Assembly (NCBI RefSeq): GCF_937616625.2
Contig: NC_065572.1
Coordinates: 45,101,653 to 45,165,652, forward strand
Direction of reading: 5' to 3'
Origin: Mercurialis annua
Lineage: Eukaryota > Streptophyta > Magnoliopsida > Malpighiales > Euphorbiaceae
Length of the DNA: 64,000 nucleotides
Below, piece after piece: positions 10,420 through 25,100 of the stretch (positions are counted from its first letter, which is position 1; every line of letters starts with the position of its first letter). Position numbers and translations under genes: made by a program. A model generated the notes under the pieces. It saw only the letters and a program-made list of their open reading frames with translations, was not told the origin of the DNA and ran no database searches.

Positions 10420-13400
10420 GATTAACTATGCATGGTTAGGTTATATTACGCAAAGTGTGCGTGAAAAGTGAGGTTAGATTAGTATGTCGCGTCTCAATTC
10501 TCTCTAACGCGTCGTTCCAATTTCCTAAGCATGGTTAGGTTATAATACGTAAAGTGTGCATGAAAAGTGACACTAGATTAGTATGTCGCGTCTCAAGTCT
10601 CTCTAACACGTCGCTCCGATTTCCTAAGCATGGTTATGTTATATTACGCAACACGTGCGTAAAAAGTGACGCTAGATTAATATTGCGCGTCTCAAGTCTC
10701 TTTAACGCGTCATTTCGATTACCATGCTTATGTCGCGTCACAAGTCTCTCTAACGCGTCATTCCGATTACCTAAGCATGGTTAGGTTATAGTACGCAAAG
10801 TTTGCGTGGAAAGGAGCAATAAAGTATGTCGCGTCTCAAGTCTTTTTAACGCGTCGTTCCGATTACCTAAGTATGGTTAGGTTATATTACGCGAAGTGTG
10901 CGTGAAAAGTGACGCTAGATTAGTATGTCCACTCTCAAGTCTCTTTAATGCGTCGTTCCGATTACCTAAGCATGGTTAGGTTATATTACGCAAAGTGTGA
11001 GTAAAAAGTGAGGCTAGATTAGTTTGTTTCGTCTCAATTCTCTTTAACGCGTCGTTTCGATTACTACACTTATCTCGAGTCACAAGTCTCTTTAACGCGT
11101 CGTTCCGATTACCTAAGCATGGTTAGGTTATATTACGCAAAGTGTGCGTGAAAAGTAACTTTAGATTAGTATGTCGCATCTCAAATCTCTCTAACGCGTC
11201 ATTCCGATTTCCTAAGCATGGTTAGGTTATATTACGCAAAGTGTCCGTGAAAAGTGACACTAGATTAGTATGTCGCGTCTCAAGTCTCTCTAACGCGTAT
11301 CCTAAGCATTGTTATGTTATATTACGCAATGCGTGCGTAAAAAGTTACGCTAGATTAATATTGCGCGTCTCAAATCTCTTTAACGCGTCGTTTCGATTAC
11401 CATGCTTATGTCGCGTCACAAGTCTCTCAAACACGTCGTTCTGATTACCTAAGCATGGTTAGGTTATATTACACAAAGTGTGCGTTCAAAATGACAATTG
11501 ATTAGTATGTCACATCTCAAGTCTATTTAATGCATCGTTCGAATTACTTAAGCATGGTTAGGTTATATTAGGCAGAGTGTACGTGAAAAATGACAATAGA
11601 TTAGTATGTCGCGTCTTAAGTCTATCTAACGCGTTGTTCCGATTACCTTAGGCTATATTACGCAAATTGTGCATGAAAAGTGACGCTAGATTAGTATGTC
11701 GCATCTCAATTCTCTTTATCGCGTTGTTCCAATTATCTAAGCATGGTTAGGGTATATTATGCAAAGCGTGCGTGAAAAGTGACATTAGATTAGTATGTCG
11801 CGTCTAAAGTCTATTTAACGCGTCATTCCTATTACCTAAGAATGGTTAGGTTATATTACGCAGTGTGCGTGAAAAGTGACGCTAGATTAGCATGTCGCGT
11901 CTCAAGGCTCTTTAATGTGTCGTTCCGATTACCTAAGCATGGTTAGGTTATAATGCGCAAAGTTTGCGTGAAAAGTGACGATAGATTAGTATGTCGCGTG
12001 TCAAGGCTCTTTAACGCGTCGTTCCGATTACTTAATTATGGTTAGGCTATAGTACGCAAAGTGTGCGTAAAAAGGATCAATTGATTAGTATGTACGTCGT
12101 TTCGATCACCATACTTATCTCGCGTCACAAGTCTCTTTGACGCGTCGTTCTGATTAACTATGCATGGTTAGGTTATATTACGCAAAGTGTGCGTGAAAAG
12201 TGAGGTTAGATTAGTATGTCGCGTCTCAATTCTCTCTAACGCGTCGTTCCAATTTCCTAAGCATGGTTAGGTTATAATACGTAAAGTGTGCATGAAAAGT
12301 GACACTAGATTAGTATGTCGCGTCTCAAGTCTCTCTAACACGTCGCTCCGATTTCCTAAGCATGGTTATGTTATATTACGCAACACGTGCGTAAAAAGTG
12401 ACGCTAGATTAATATTGCGCGTCTCAAGTCTCTTTAACGCGTCATTTCGATTACCATGCTTATGTCGCGTCACAAGTCTCTCTAACGCGTCATTCCGATT
12501 ACCTAAGCATGGTTAGGTTATAGTACGCAAAGTTTGCGTGGAAAGGAGCAATAAAGTATGTCGCGTCTCAAGTCTTTTTAACGCGTCGTTCCGATTACCT
12601 AAGTATGGTTAGGTTATATTACGCGAAGTGTGCGTGAAAAGTGACGCTAGATTAGTATGTCCACTCTCAAGTCTCTTTAATGCGTCGTTCCGATTACCTA
12701 AGCATGGTTAGGTTATATTACGCAAAGTGTGAGTAAAAAGTGAGGCTAGATTAGTTTGTTTCGTCTCAATTCTCTTTAACGCGTCGTTTCGATTACTACA
12801 CTTATCTCGAGTCACAAGTCTCTTTAACGCGTCGTTCCGATTACCTAAGCATGGTTAGGTTATATTACGCAAAGTGTGCGTGAAAAGTAACTTTAGATTA
12901 GTATGTCGCATCTCAAATCTCTCTAACGCGTCATTCCGATTTCCTAAGCATGGTTAGGTTATATTACGCAAAGTGTCCGTGAAAAGTGACACTAGATTAG
13001 TATGTCGCGTCTCAAGTCTCTCTAACGCGTCGTTCCGATATCCTAAGCATTGTTATGTTATATTACGCAATGCGTGCGTAAAAAGTTACGCTAGATTAAT
13101 ATTGCGCGTCTCAAATCTCTTTAACGCGTCGTTTCGATTACCATGCTTATGTCGCGTCACAAGTCTCTCAAACACGTCGTTCTGATTACCTAAGCATGGT
13201 TAGGTTATATTACACAAAGTGTGCGTTCAAAATGACAATTGATTAGTATGTCACATCTCAAGTCTATTTAATGCATCGTTCGAATTACTTAAGCATGGTT
13301 AGGTTATATTAGGCAGAGTGTACGTGAAAAATGACAATAGATTAGTATGTCGCGTCTTAAGTCTATCTAACGCGTTGTTCCGATTACCTTAGGCTATATT

Positions 13401-15624
13401 ACGCAAATTGTGCATGAAAAGTGACGCTAGATTAGTATGTCGCATCTCAATTCTCTTTATCGCGTTGTTCCAATTATCTAAGCATGGTTAGGGTATATTA
13501 TGCAAAGCGTGCGTGAAAAGTGACATTAGATTAGTATGTCGCGTCTAAAGTCTATTTAACGCGTCATTCCTATTACCTAAGAATGGTTAGGTTATATTAC
13601 GCAGTGTGCGTGAAAAGTGACGCTAGATTAGCATGTCGCGTCTCAAGGCTCTTTAATGTGTCGTTCCGATTACCTAAGCATGGTTAGGTTATAATGCGCA
13701 AAGTTTGCGTGAAAAGTGACGATAGATTAGTATGTCGCGTGTCAAGGCTCTTTAACGCGTCGTTCCGATTACTTAATTATGGTTAGGCTATAGTACGCAA
13801 AGTGTGCGTAAAAAGGATCAATTGATTAGTATGTACGTCGTTTCGATCACCATACTTATCTCGCGTCACAAGTCTCTTTGACGCGTCGTTCTGATTAACT
13901 ATGCATGGTTAGGTTATATTACGCAAAGTGTGCGTGAAAAGTGAGGTTAGATTAGTATGTCGCGTCTCAATTCTCTCTAACGCGTCGTTCCAATTTCCTA
14001 AGCATGGTTAGGTTATAATACGTAAAGTGTGCATGAAAAGTGACACTAGATTAGTATGTCGCGTCTCAAGTCTCTCTAACACGTCGCTCCGATTTCCTAA
14101 GCATGGTTATGTTATATTACGCAACACGTGCGTAAAAAGTGACGCTAGATTAATATTGCGCGTCTCAAGTCTCTTTAACGCGTCATTTCGATTACCATGC
14201 TTATGTCGCGTCACAAGTCTCTCTAACGCGTCATTCCGATTACCTAAGCATGGTTAGGTTATAGTACGCAAAGTTTGCGTGGAAAGGAGCAATAAAGTAT
14301 GTCGCGTCTCAAGTCTTTTTAACGCGTCGTTCCGATTACCTAAGTATGGTTAGGTTATATTACGCGAAGTGTGCGTGAAAAGTGACGCTAGATTAGTATG
14401 TCCACTCTCAAGTCTCTTTAATGCGTCGTTCCGATTACCTAAGCATGGTTAGGTTATATTACGCAAAGTGTGAGTAAAAAGTGAGGCTAGATTAGTTTGT
14501 TTCGTCTCAATTCTCTTTAACGCGTCGTTTCGATTACTACACTTATCTCGAGTCACAAGTCTCTTTAACGCGTCGTTCCGATTACCTAAGCATGGTTAGG
14601 TTATATTACGCAAAGTGTGCGTGAAAAGTAACTTTAGATTAGTATGTCGCATCTCAAATCTCTCTAACGCGTCATTCCGATTTCCTAAGCATGGTTAGGT
14701 TATATTACGCAAAGTGTCCGTGAAAAGTGACACTAGATTAGTATGTCGCGTCTCAAGTCTCTCTAACGCGTATCCTAAGCATTGTTATGTTATATTACGC
14801 AATGCGTGCGTAAAAAGTTACGCTAGATTAATATTGCGCGTCTCAAATCTCTTTAACGCGTCGTTTCGATTACCATGCTTATGTCGCGTCACAAGTCTCT
14901 CAAACACGTCGTTCTGATTACCTAAGCATGGTTAGGTTATATTACACAAAGTGTGCGTTCAAAATGACAATTGATTAGTATGTCACATCTCAAGTCTATT
15001 TAATGCATCGTTCGAATTACTTAAGCATGGTTAGGTTATATTAGGCAGAGTGTACGTGAAAAATGACAATAGATTAGTATGTCGCGTCTTAAGTCTATCT
15101 AACGCGTTGTTCCGATTACCTTAGGCTATATTACGCAAATTGTGCATGAAAAGTGACGCTAGATTAGTATGTCGCATCTCAATTCTCTTTATCGCGTTGT
15201 TCCAATTATCTAAGCATGGTTAGGGTATATTATGCAAAGCGTGCGTGAAAAGTGACATTAGATTAGTATGTCGCGTCTAAAGTCTATTTAACGCGTCATT
15301 CCTATTACCTAAGAATGGTTAGGTTATATTACGCAGTGTGCGTGAAAAGTGACGCTAGATTAGCATGTCGCGTCTCAAGGCTCTTTAATGTGTCGTTCCG
15401 ATTACCTAAGCATGGTTAGGTTATAATGCGCAAAGTTTGCGTGAAAAGTGACGATAGATTAGTATGTCGCGTGTCAAGGCTCTTTAACGCGTCGTTCCGA
15501 TTACTTAATTATGGTTAGGCTATAGTACGCAAAGTGTGCGTAAAAAGGATCAATTGATTAGTATGTACGTCGTTTCGATCACCATACTTATCTCGCGTCA
15601 CAAGTCTCTTTGACGCGTCGTTCT
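10420..15624 (+). repeat. Array A units 7-9 (deleted / full / deleted)
   Basis: Unit 7 (10420-12151) and unit 9 (13893-15624) are 1732 bp with the 9-bp deletion. Unit 8 (12152-13892) is 1741 bp. With unit 6 this gives an alternating full/deleted pattern, as if a two-unit block had been copied. Confidence 0.92.
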
Positions 15625-18600
15625 GATTAACTATGCATGGTTAGGTTATATTACGCAAAGTGTGCGTGAAAAGTGAGGTTAGATTAGTATGTCGCGTCTC
15701 AATTCTCTCTAACGCGTCGTTCCAATTTCCTAAGCATGGTTAGGTTATAATACGTAAAGTGTGCATGAAAAGTGACACTAGATTAGTATGTCGTGTCTCA
15801 AGTCTCTCTAACACGTCGCTCCGATTTCCTAAGCATGGTTATGTTATATTACGCAACACGTGCGTAAAAAGTGACGCTAGATTAATATTGCGCGTCTCAA
15901 GTCTCTTTAACGCGTCATTTCGATTACCATGCTTATGTCGCGTCACAAGTCTCTCTAACGCGTCATTCCGATTACCTAAGCATGGTTAGGTTATAGTACG
16001 CAAAGTTTGCGTGGAAAGGAGCAATAAAGTATGTCGCGTCTCAAGTCTTTTTAACGCGTCGTTCCGATTACCTAAGTATGGTTAGGTTATATTACGCGAA
16101 GTGTGCGTGAAAAGTGACGCTAGATTAGTATGTCCACTCTCAAGTCTCTTTAATGCGTCGTTCCGATTACCTAAGCATGGTTAGGTTATATTACGCAAAG
16201 TGTGAGTAAAAAGTGAGGCTAGATTAGTTTGTTTCGTCTCAATTCTCTTTAACGCGTCGTTTCGATTACTACACTTATCTCGAGTCACAAGTCTCTTTAA
16301 CGCGTCGTTCCGATTACCTAAGCATGGTTAGGTTATATTACGCAAAGTGTGCGTGAAAAGTAACTTTAGATTAGTATGTCGCATCTCAAATCTCTCTAAC
16401 GCGTCATTCCGATTTCCTAAGCATGGTTAGGTTATATTACGCAAAGTGTCCGTGAAAAGTGACACTAGATTAGTATGTCGCGTCTCAAGTCTCTCTAACG
16501 CGTCGTTCCGATATCCTAAGCATTGTTATGTTATATTACGCAATGCGTGCGTAAAAAGTTACGCTAGATTAATATTGCGCGTCTCAAATCTCTTTAACGC
16601 GTCGTTTCGATTACCATGCTTATGTCGCGTCACAAGTCTCTCAAACACGTCGTTCTGATTACCTAAGCATGGTTAGGTTATATTACACAAAGTGTGCGTT
16701 CAAAATGACAATTGATTAGTATGTCACATCTCAAGTCTATTTAATGCATCGTTCGAATTACTTAAGCATGGTTAGGTTATATTAGGCAGAGTGTACGTGA
16801 AAAATGACAATAGATTAGTATGTCGCGTCTTAAGTCTATCTAACGCGTTGTTCCGATTACCTTAGGCTATATTACGCAAATTGTGCATGAAAAGTGACGC
16901 TAGATTAGTATGTCGCATCTCAATTCTCTTTATCGCGTTGTTCCAATTATCTAAGCATGGTTAGGGTATATTATGCAAAGCGTGCGTGAAAAGTGACATT
17001 AGATTAGTATGTCGCGTCTAAAGTCTATTTAACGCGTCATTCCTATTACCTAAGAATGGTTAGGTTATATTACGCAGTGTGCGTGAAAAGTGACGCTAGA
17101 TTAGCATGTCGCGTCTCAAGGCTCTTTAATGTGTCGTTCCGATTACCTAAGCATGGTTAGGTTATAATGCGCAAAGTTTGCGTGAAAAGTGACGATAGAT
17201 TAGTATGTCGCGTGTCAAGGCTCTTTAACGCGTCGTTCCGATTACTTAATTATGGTTAGGCTATAGTACGCAAAGTGTGCGTAAAAAGGATCAATTGATT
17301 AGTATGTACGTCGTTTCGATCACCATACTTATCTCGCGTCACAAGTCTCTTTGACGCGTCGTTCTGATTAACTATGCATGGTTAGGTTATATTACGCAAA
17401 GTGTGCGTGAAAAGTGAAGTTAGATTAGTATGTCGCGTCTCAATTCTCTCTAACGCGTCGTTCCAATTTCCTAAGCATGGTTAGGTTATATTACGTAAAG
17501 TGTGCATGAAAAGTGACACTAGATTAGTATGTCGCGTCTCAAGTCTCTCTAACACGTCGCTCCGATTTCCTAAGCATGGTTATGTTATATTACGCAACAC
17601 GTGCGTAAAAAGTGACGCTAGATTAATATTGCGCGTCTCAAGTCTCTTTAACGCGTCATTTCGATTACCATGCTTATGTCGCGTCACAAGTCTCTCTAAC
17701 GCGTCATTCCGATTACCTAAGCATGGTTAGGTTATAGTACGCAAAGTTTGCGTGGAAAGGAGCAATAAAGTATGTCGCGTCTCAAGTCTTTTTAACGCGT
17801 CGTTCCGATTACCTAAGTATGGTTAGGTTATATTACGCGAAGTGTGCGTGAAAAGTGACGCTAGATTAGTATGTCCACTCTCAAGTCTCTTTAATGCGTC
17901 GTTCCGATTACCTAAGCATGGTTAGGTTATATTACGCAAAGTGTGAGTAAAAAGTGAGGCTAGATTAGTTTGTTTCGTCTCAATTCTCTTTAACGCGTCG
18001 TTTCGATTACTACACTTATCTCGAGTCACAAGTCTCTTTAACGCGTCGTTCCGATTACCTAAGCATGGTTAGGTTATATTACGCAAAGTGTGCGTGAAAA
18101 GTAACTTTAGATTAGTATGTCGCATCTCAAATCTCTCTAACGCGTCATTCCGATTTCCTAAGCATGGTTAGGTTATATTACGCAAAGTGTCCGTGAAAAG
18201 TTACACTAGATTAGTATGTCGCGTCTCAAGTCTCTCTAACGCGTCGTTCCGATATCCTAAGCATTGTTATGTTATATTACGCAATGCGTGCGTAAAAAGT
18301 TACGCTAGATTAATATTGCGCGTCTCAAATCTCTTTAACGCGTCGTTTCGATTACCATGCTTATGTCGCGTCACAAGTCTCTCAAACACGTCGTTCTGAT
18401 TACCTAAGCATGGTTAGGTTATATTACACAAAGTGTGCGTTCAAAATGACAATTGATTAGTATGTCACATCTCAAGTCTATTTAATGCATCGTTCGAATT
18501 ACTTAAGCATGGTTAGGTTATATTAGGCAGAGTGTACGTGAAAAATGACAATAGATTAGTATGTCGCGTCTTAAGTCTATCTAACGCGTTGTTCCGATTA

Positions 18601-19106
18601 CCTTAGGCTATATTACGCAAATTGTGCATGAAAAGTGACGCTAGATTAGTATGTCGCATCTCAATTCTCTTTATCGCGTTGTTCCAATTATCTAAGCATG
18701 GTTAGGGTATATTATGCAAAGCGTGCGTGAAAAGTGACATTAGATTAGTATGTCGCGTCTAAAGTCTATTTAACGCGTCATTCCTATTACCTAAGAATGG
18801 TTAGGTTATATTACGCAGTGTGCGTGAAAAGTGACGCTAGATTAGCATGTCGCGTCTCAAGGCTCTTTAATGTGTCGTTCCGATTACCTAAGCATGGTTA
18901 GGTTATAATGCGCAAAGTTTGCGTGAAAAGTGACGATAGATTAGTATGTCGCGTGTCAAGGCTCTTTAACGCGTCGTTCCGATTACTTAATTATGGTTAG
19001 GCTATAGTACGCAAAGTGTGCGTAAAAAGGATCAATTGATTAGTATGTACGTCGTTTCGATCACCATACTTATCTCGCGTCACAAGTCTCTTTAACGCGT
19101 CGTTCT
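15625..19106 (+). repeat. Array A units 10-11
   Basis: Both are 1741 bp. Unit 10 has a private GTCGTGTCTC near 15794 in module 2. Unit 11 has private changes at about 17417 (GTGAAGTTAG), 17486 (TATATTACG for TATAATACG) and 18201 (AAGTTACAC for AAGTGACAC). Unit 11 is the first to end in CTTTAACGCG instead of CTTTGACGCG (unit offset 1729 G to A). Confidence 0.92.
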
Positions 19107-22100
19107 GATTAACTATGCATGGTTAGGTTATATTACGCAAAGTGTGCGTGAAAAGTGAGGTTAGATTAGTATGTCGCGTCTCAATTCTCTCTAACGCGTC
19201 GTTCTAATTTCCTAAGCATGGTTAGGTTATAATACGTAAAGTGTGCATGAAAAGTGACACTAGATTAGTATGTCGCGTCTCAAGTCTCTCTAACACGTCG
19301 CTCCGATTTCCTAAGCATGGTTATGTTATATTACGCAACACGTGCGTAAAAAGTGACGCTAGATTAATATTGCGCGTCTCAAGTCTCTCTAACGCGTCAT
19401 TTCGATTACCATGCTTATGTCGCGTCACAAGTCTCTCTAACGCGTCATTCCGATTACCTAAGCATGGTTAGGTTATAGTACGCAAAGTTTGCGTGGAAAG
19501 GAGCAATAAAGTATGTCGCGTCTCAAGTCTTTTTAACGCGTCGTTCCGATTACCTAAGTATGGTTAGGTTATATTACGCGAAGTGTGCGTGAAAAGTGAC
19601 GCTAGATTAGTATGTCCACTCTCAAGTCTCTTTAATGCGTCGTTCCGATTACCTAAGCATGGTTAGGTTATATTACGCAAAGTGTGAGTAAAAAGTGAGG
19701 CTAGATTAGTTTGTTTCGTCTCAATTCTCTTTAACGCGTCGTTTCGATTACTACACTTATCTCGAGTCACAAGTCTCTTTAACGCGTCGTTCCGATTACC
19801 TAAGCATGGTTAGGTTATATTACGCAAAGTTTGCGTGAAAAGTAACTTTAGATTAGTATGTCGCATCTCAAATCTCTCTAACGCGTCATTCCGATTTCCT
19901 AAGCATGGTTAGGTTATATTACGCAAAGTGTCCGTGAATAGTGACACTAGATTAGTATGTCGCGTCTCAAGTCTCTCTAACGCGTCGTTCCGATATCCTA
20001 AGCATTGTTATGTTATATTACGCAATGCGTGCGTAAAAAGTTACGCTAGATTAATATTGCGCGTCTCAAATCTCTTTAACGCGTCGTTTCGATTACCATG
20101 CTTATGTCGCGTCACAAGTCTCTCAAACACGTCGTTCTGATTACCTAAGCATGGTTAGGTTATATTACACAAAGTGTGCGTTCAAAATGACAATTGATTA
20201 GTATGTCACATCTCAAGTCTATTTAATGCATCGTTCGAATTACTTAAGCATGGTTAGGTTATATTAGGCAGAGTGTACGTGAAAAATGACAATAGATTAG
20301 TATGTCGCGTCTTAAGTCTATCTAACGCGTTGTTCCGATTACCTTAGGCTATATTACGCAAATTGTGCATGAAAAGTGACGCTAGATTAGTATGTCGCAT
20401 CTCAATTCTCTTTATCGCGTTGTTCCAATTATCTAAGCATGGTTAGGGTATATTATGCAAAGCGTGCGTGAAAAGTGACATTAGATTAGTATGTCGCGTC
20501 TAAAGTCTATTTAACGCGTCATTCCTATTACCTAAGAATGGTTAGGTTATATTACGCAGTGTGCGTGAAAAGTGACGCTAGATTAGCATGTCGCGTCTCA
20601 AGGCTCTTTAATGTGTCGTTCCGATTACCTAAGCATGGTTAGGTTATAATGCGCAAAGTTTGCGTGAAAAGTGACGATAGATTAGTATGTCGCGTGTCAA
20701 GGCTCTTTAACGCGTCGTTCCGATTACTTAATTATGGTTAGGCTATAGTACGCAAAGTGTGCGTAAAAAGGATCAATTGATTAGTATGTACGTCGTTTCG
20801 ATCACCATACTTATCTCGCGTCACAAGTCTCTTTGACGCGTCGTTCTGATTAACTATGCATGGTTAGGTTATATTACGCAAAGTGTGCGTGAAAAGTGAG
20901 GTTAGATTAGTATGTCGCGTCTCAATTCTCTCTAACGCGTCGTTCCAATTTCCTAAGCATGGTTAGGTTATAATACGTAAAGTGTGCATGAAAAGTGACA
21001 CTAGATTAGTATGTCGCGTCTCAAGTCTCTCTAACACGTCGCTCCGATTTCCTAAGCATGGTTATGTTATATTACGCAACACGTGCGTAAAAAGTGACGC
21101 TAGATTAATATTGCGCGTCTCAAGTCTCTTTAACGCGTCATTTCGATTACCATGCTTATGTCGCGTCACAAGTCTCTCTAACGCGTCATTCCGATTACCT
21201 AAGCATGGTTAGGTTATAGTACGCAAAGTTTGCGTGGAAAGGAGCAATAAAGTATGTCGCGTCTCAAGTCTTTTTAACGCGTCGTTCCGATTACCTAAGT
21301 ATGGTTAGGTTATATTACGCGAAGTGTGCGTGAAAAGTGACGCTAGATTAGTATGTCCACTCTCAAGTCTCTTTAATGCGTCGTTCCGATTACCTAAGCA
21401 TGGTTAGGTTATATTACGCAAAGTGTGAGTAAAAAGTGAGGCTAGATTAGTTTGTTTCGTCTCAATTCTCTTTAACGCGTCGTTTCGATTACTACACTTA
21501 TCTCGAGTCACAAGTCTCTTTAACGCGTCGTTCCGATTACCTAAGCATGGTTAGGTTATATTACGCAAAGTGTGCGTGAAAAGTAACTTTAGATTAGTAT
21601 GTCGCATCTCAAATCTCTCTAACGCGTCATTCCGATTTCCTAAGCATGGTTAGGTTATATTACGCAAAGTGTCCGTGAAAAGTGACACTAGATTAGTATG
21701 TCGCGTCTCAAGTCTCTCTAACGCGTCGTTCCGATATCCTAAGCATTGTTATGTTATATTACGCAATGCGTGCGTAAAAAGTTACGCTAGATTAATATTG
21801 CGCGTCTCAAATCTCTTTAACGCGTCGTTTCGATTACCATGCTTATGTCGCGTCACAAGTCTCTCAAACACGTCGTTCTGATTACCTAAGCATGGTTAGG
21901 TTATATTACACAAAGTGTGCGTTCAAAATGACAATTGATTAGTATGTCACATCTCAAGTCTATTTAATGCATCGTTCGAATTACTTAAGCATGGTTAGGT
22001 TATATTAGGCAGAGTGTACGTGAAAAATGACAATAGATTAGTATGTCGCGTCTTAAGTCTATCTAACGCGTTGTTCCGATTACCTTAGGCTATATTACGC

Positions 22101-25100
22101 AAATTGTGCATGAAAAGTGACGCTAGATTAGTATGTCGCATCTCAATTCTCTTTATCGCGTTGTTCCAATTATCTAAGCATGGTTAGGGTATATTATGCA
22201 AAGCGTGCGTGAAAAGTGACATTAGATTAGTATGTCGCGTCTAAAGTCTATTTAACGCGTCATTCCTATTACCTAAGAATGGTTAGGTTATATTACGCAG
22301 TGTGCGTGAAAAGTGACGCTAGATTAGCATGTCGCGTCTCAAGGCTCTTTAATGTGTCGTTCCGATTACCTAAGCATGGTTAGGTTATAATGCGCAAAGT
22401 TTGCGTGAAAAGTGACGATAGATTAGTATGTCGCGTGTCAAGGCTCTTTAACGCGTCGTTCCGATTACTTAATTATGGTTAGGCTATAGTACGCAAAGTG
22501 TGCGTAAAAAGGATCAATTGATTAGTATGTACGTCGTTTCGATCACCATACTTATCTCGCGTCACAAGTCTCTTTAACGCGTCGTTCTGATTAACTATGC
22601 ATGGTTAGGTTATATTACGCAAAGTGTGCGTGAAAAGTGAGGTTAGATTAGTATGTCGCGTCTCAATTCTCTCTAACGCGTCGTTCCAATTTCCTAAGCA
22701 TGGTTAGGTTATAATACGTAAAGTGTGCATGAAAAGTGACACTAGATTAGTATGTCGCGTCTCAAGTCTCTCTAACACGTCGCTCCGATTTCCTAAGCAT
22801 GGTTATGTTATATTACGCAACACGTGCGTAAAAAGTGACGCTAGATTAATATTGCGCGTCTCAAGTCTCTCTAACGCGTCATTTCGATTACCATGCTTAT
22901 GTCGCGTCACAAGTCTCTCTAACGCGTCATTCCGATTACCTAAGCATGGTTAGGTTATAGTACGCAAAGTTTGCGTGGAAAGGAGCAATAAAGTATGTCG
23001 CGTCTCAAGTCTTTTTAACGCGTCGTTCCGATTACCTAAGTATGGTTAGGTTATATTACGCGAAGTGTGCGTGAAAAGTGACGCTAGATTAGTATGTCCA
23101 CTCTCAAGTCTCTTTAATGCGTCGTTCCGATTACCTAAGCATGGTTAGGTTATATTACGCAAAGTGTGAGTAAAAAGTGAGGCTAGATTAGTTTGTTTCG
23201 TCTCAATTCTCTTTAACGCGTCGTTTCGATTACTACACTTATCTCGAGTCACAAGTCTCTTTAACGCGTCGTTCCGATTACCTAAGCATGGTTAGGTTAT
23301 ATTACGCAAAGTGTGCGTGAAAAGTAACTTTAGATTAGTATGTCGCATCTCAAATCTCTCTAACGCGTCATTCCGATTTCCTAAGCATGGTTAGGTTATA
23401 TTACGCAAAGTGTCCGTGAAAAGTGACACTAGATTAGTATGTCGCGTCTCAAGTCTCTCTAACGCGTCGTTCCGATATCCTAAGCATTGTTATGTTATAT
23501 TACGCAATGCGTGCGTAAAAAGTTACGCTAGATTAATATTGCGCGTCTCAAATCTCTTTAACGCGTCGTTTCGATTACCATGCTTATGTCGCGTCACAAG
23601 TCTCTCAAACACGTCGTTCTGATTACCTAAGCATGGTTAGGTTATATTACACAAAGTGTGCGTTCAAAATGACAATTGATTAGTATGTCACATCTCAAGT
23701 CTATTTAATGCATCGTTCGAATTACTTAAGCATGGTTAGGTTATATTAGGCAGAGTGTACGTGAAAAATGACAATAGATTAGTATGTCGCGTCTTAAGTC
23801 TATCTAACGCGTTGTTCCGATTACCTTAGGCTATATTACGCAAATTGTGCATGAAAAGTGACGCTAGATTAGTATGTCGCATCTCAATTCTCTTTATCGC
23901 GTTGTTCCAATTATCTAAGCATGGTTAGGGTATATTATGCAAAGCGTGCGTGAAAAGTGACATTAGATTAGTATGTCGCGTCTAAAGTCTATTTAACGCG
24001 TCATTCCTATTACCTAAGAATGGTTAGGTTATATTACGCAGTGTGCGTGAAAAGTGACGCTAGATTAGCATGTCGCGTCTCAAGGCTCTTTAATGTGTCG
24101 TTCCGATTACCTAAGCATGGTTAGGTTATAATGCGCAAAGTTTGCGTGAAAAGTGACGATAGATTAGTATGTCGCGTGTCAAGGCTCTTTAACGCGTCGT
24201 TCCGATTACTTAATTATGGTTAGGCTATAGTACGCAAAGTGTGCGTAAAAAGGATCAATTGATTAGTATGTACGTCGTTTCGATCACCATACTTATCTCG
24301 CGTCACAAGTCTCTTTAACGCGTCGTTCTGATTAACTATGCATGGTTAGGTTATATTACGCAAAGTGTGCGTGAAAAGTGAGGTTAGATTAGTATGTCGC
24401 GTCTCAATTCTCTCTAACGCGTCGTTCCAATTTCCTAAGCATGGTTAGGTTATAATACGTAAAGTGTGCATGAAAAGTGACACTAGATTAGTATGTCGCG
24501 TCTCAAGTCTCTCTAACACGTCGCTCCGATTTCCTAAGCATGGTTATGTTATATTACGCAACACGTGCGTAAAAAGTGACGCTAGATTAATATTGCGCGT
24601 CTCAAGTCTCTTTAACGCGTCATTTCGATTACCATGCTTATGTCGCGTCACAAGTCTCTCTAACGCGTCATTCCGATTACCTAAGCATGGTTAGGTTATA
24701 GTACGCAAAGTTTGCGTGGAAAGGAGCAATAAAGTATGTCGCGTCTCAAGTCTTTTTAACGCGTCGTTCCGATTACCTAAGTATGGTTAGGTTATATTAC
24801 GCGAAGTGTGCGTGAAAAGTGACGCTAGATTAGTATGTCCACTCTCAAGTCTCTTTAATGCGTCGTTCCGATTACCTAAGCATGGTTAGGTTATATTACG
24901 CAAAGTGTGAGTAAAAAGTGAGGCTAGATTAGTTTGTTTCGTCTCAATTCTCTTTAACGCGTCGTTTCGATTACTACACTTATCTCGAGTCACAAGTCTC
25001 TTTAACGCGTCGTTCCGATTACCTAAGCATGGTTAGGTTATATTACGCAAAGTTTGCGTGAAAAGTAACTTTAGATTAGTATGTCGCATCTCAAATCTCT

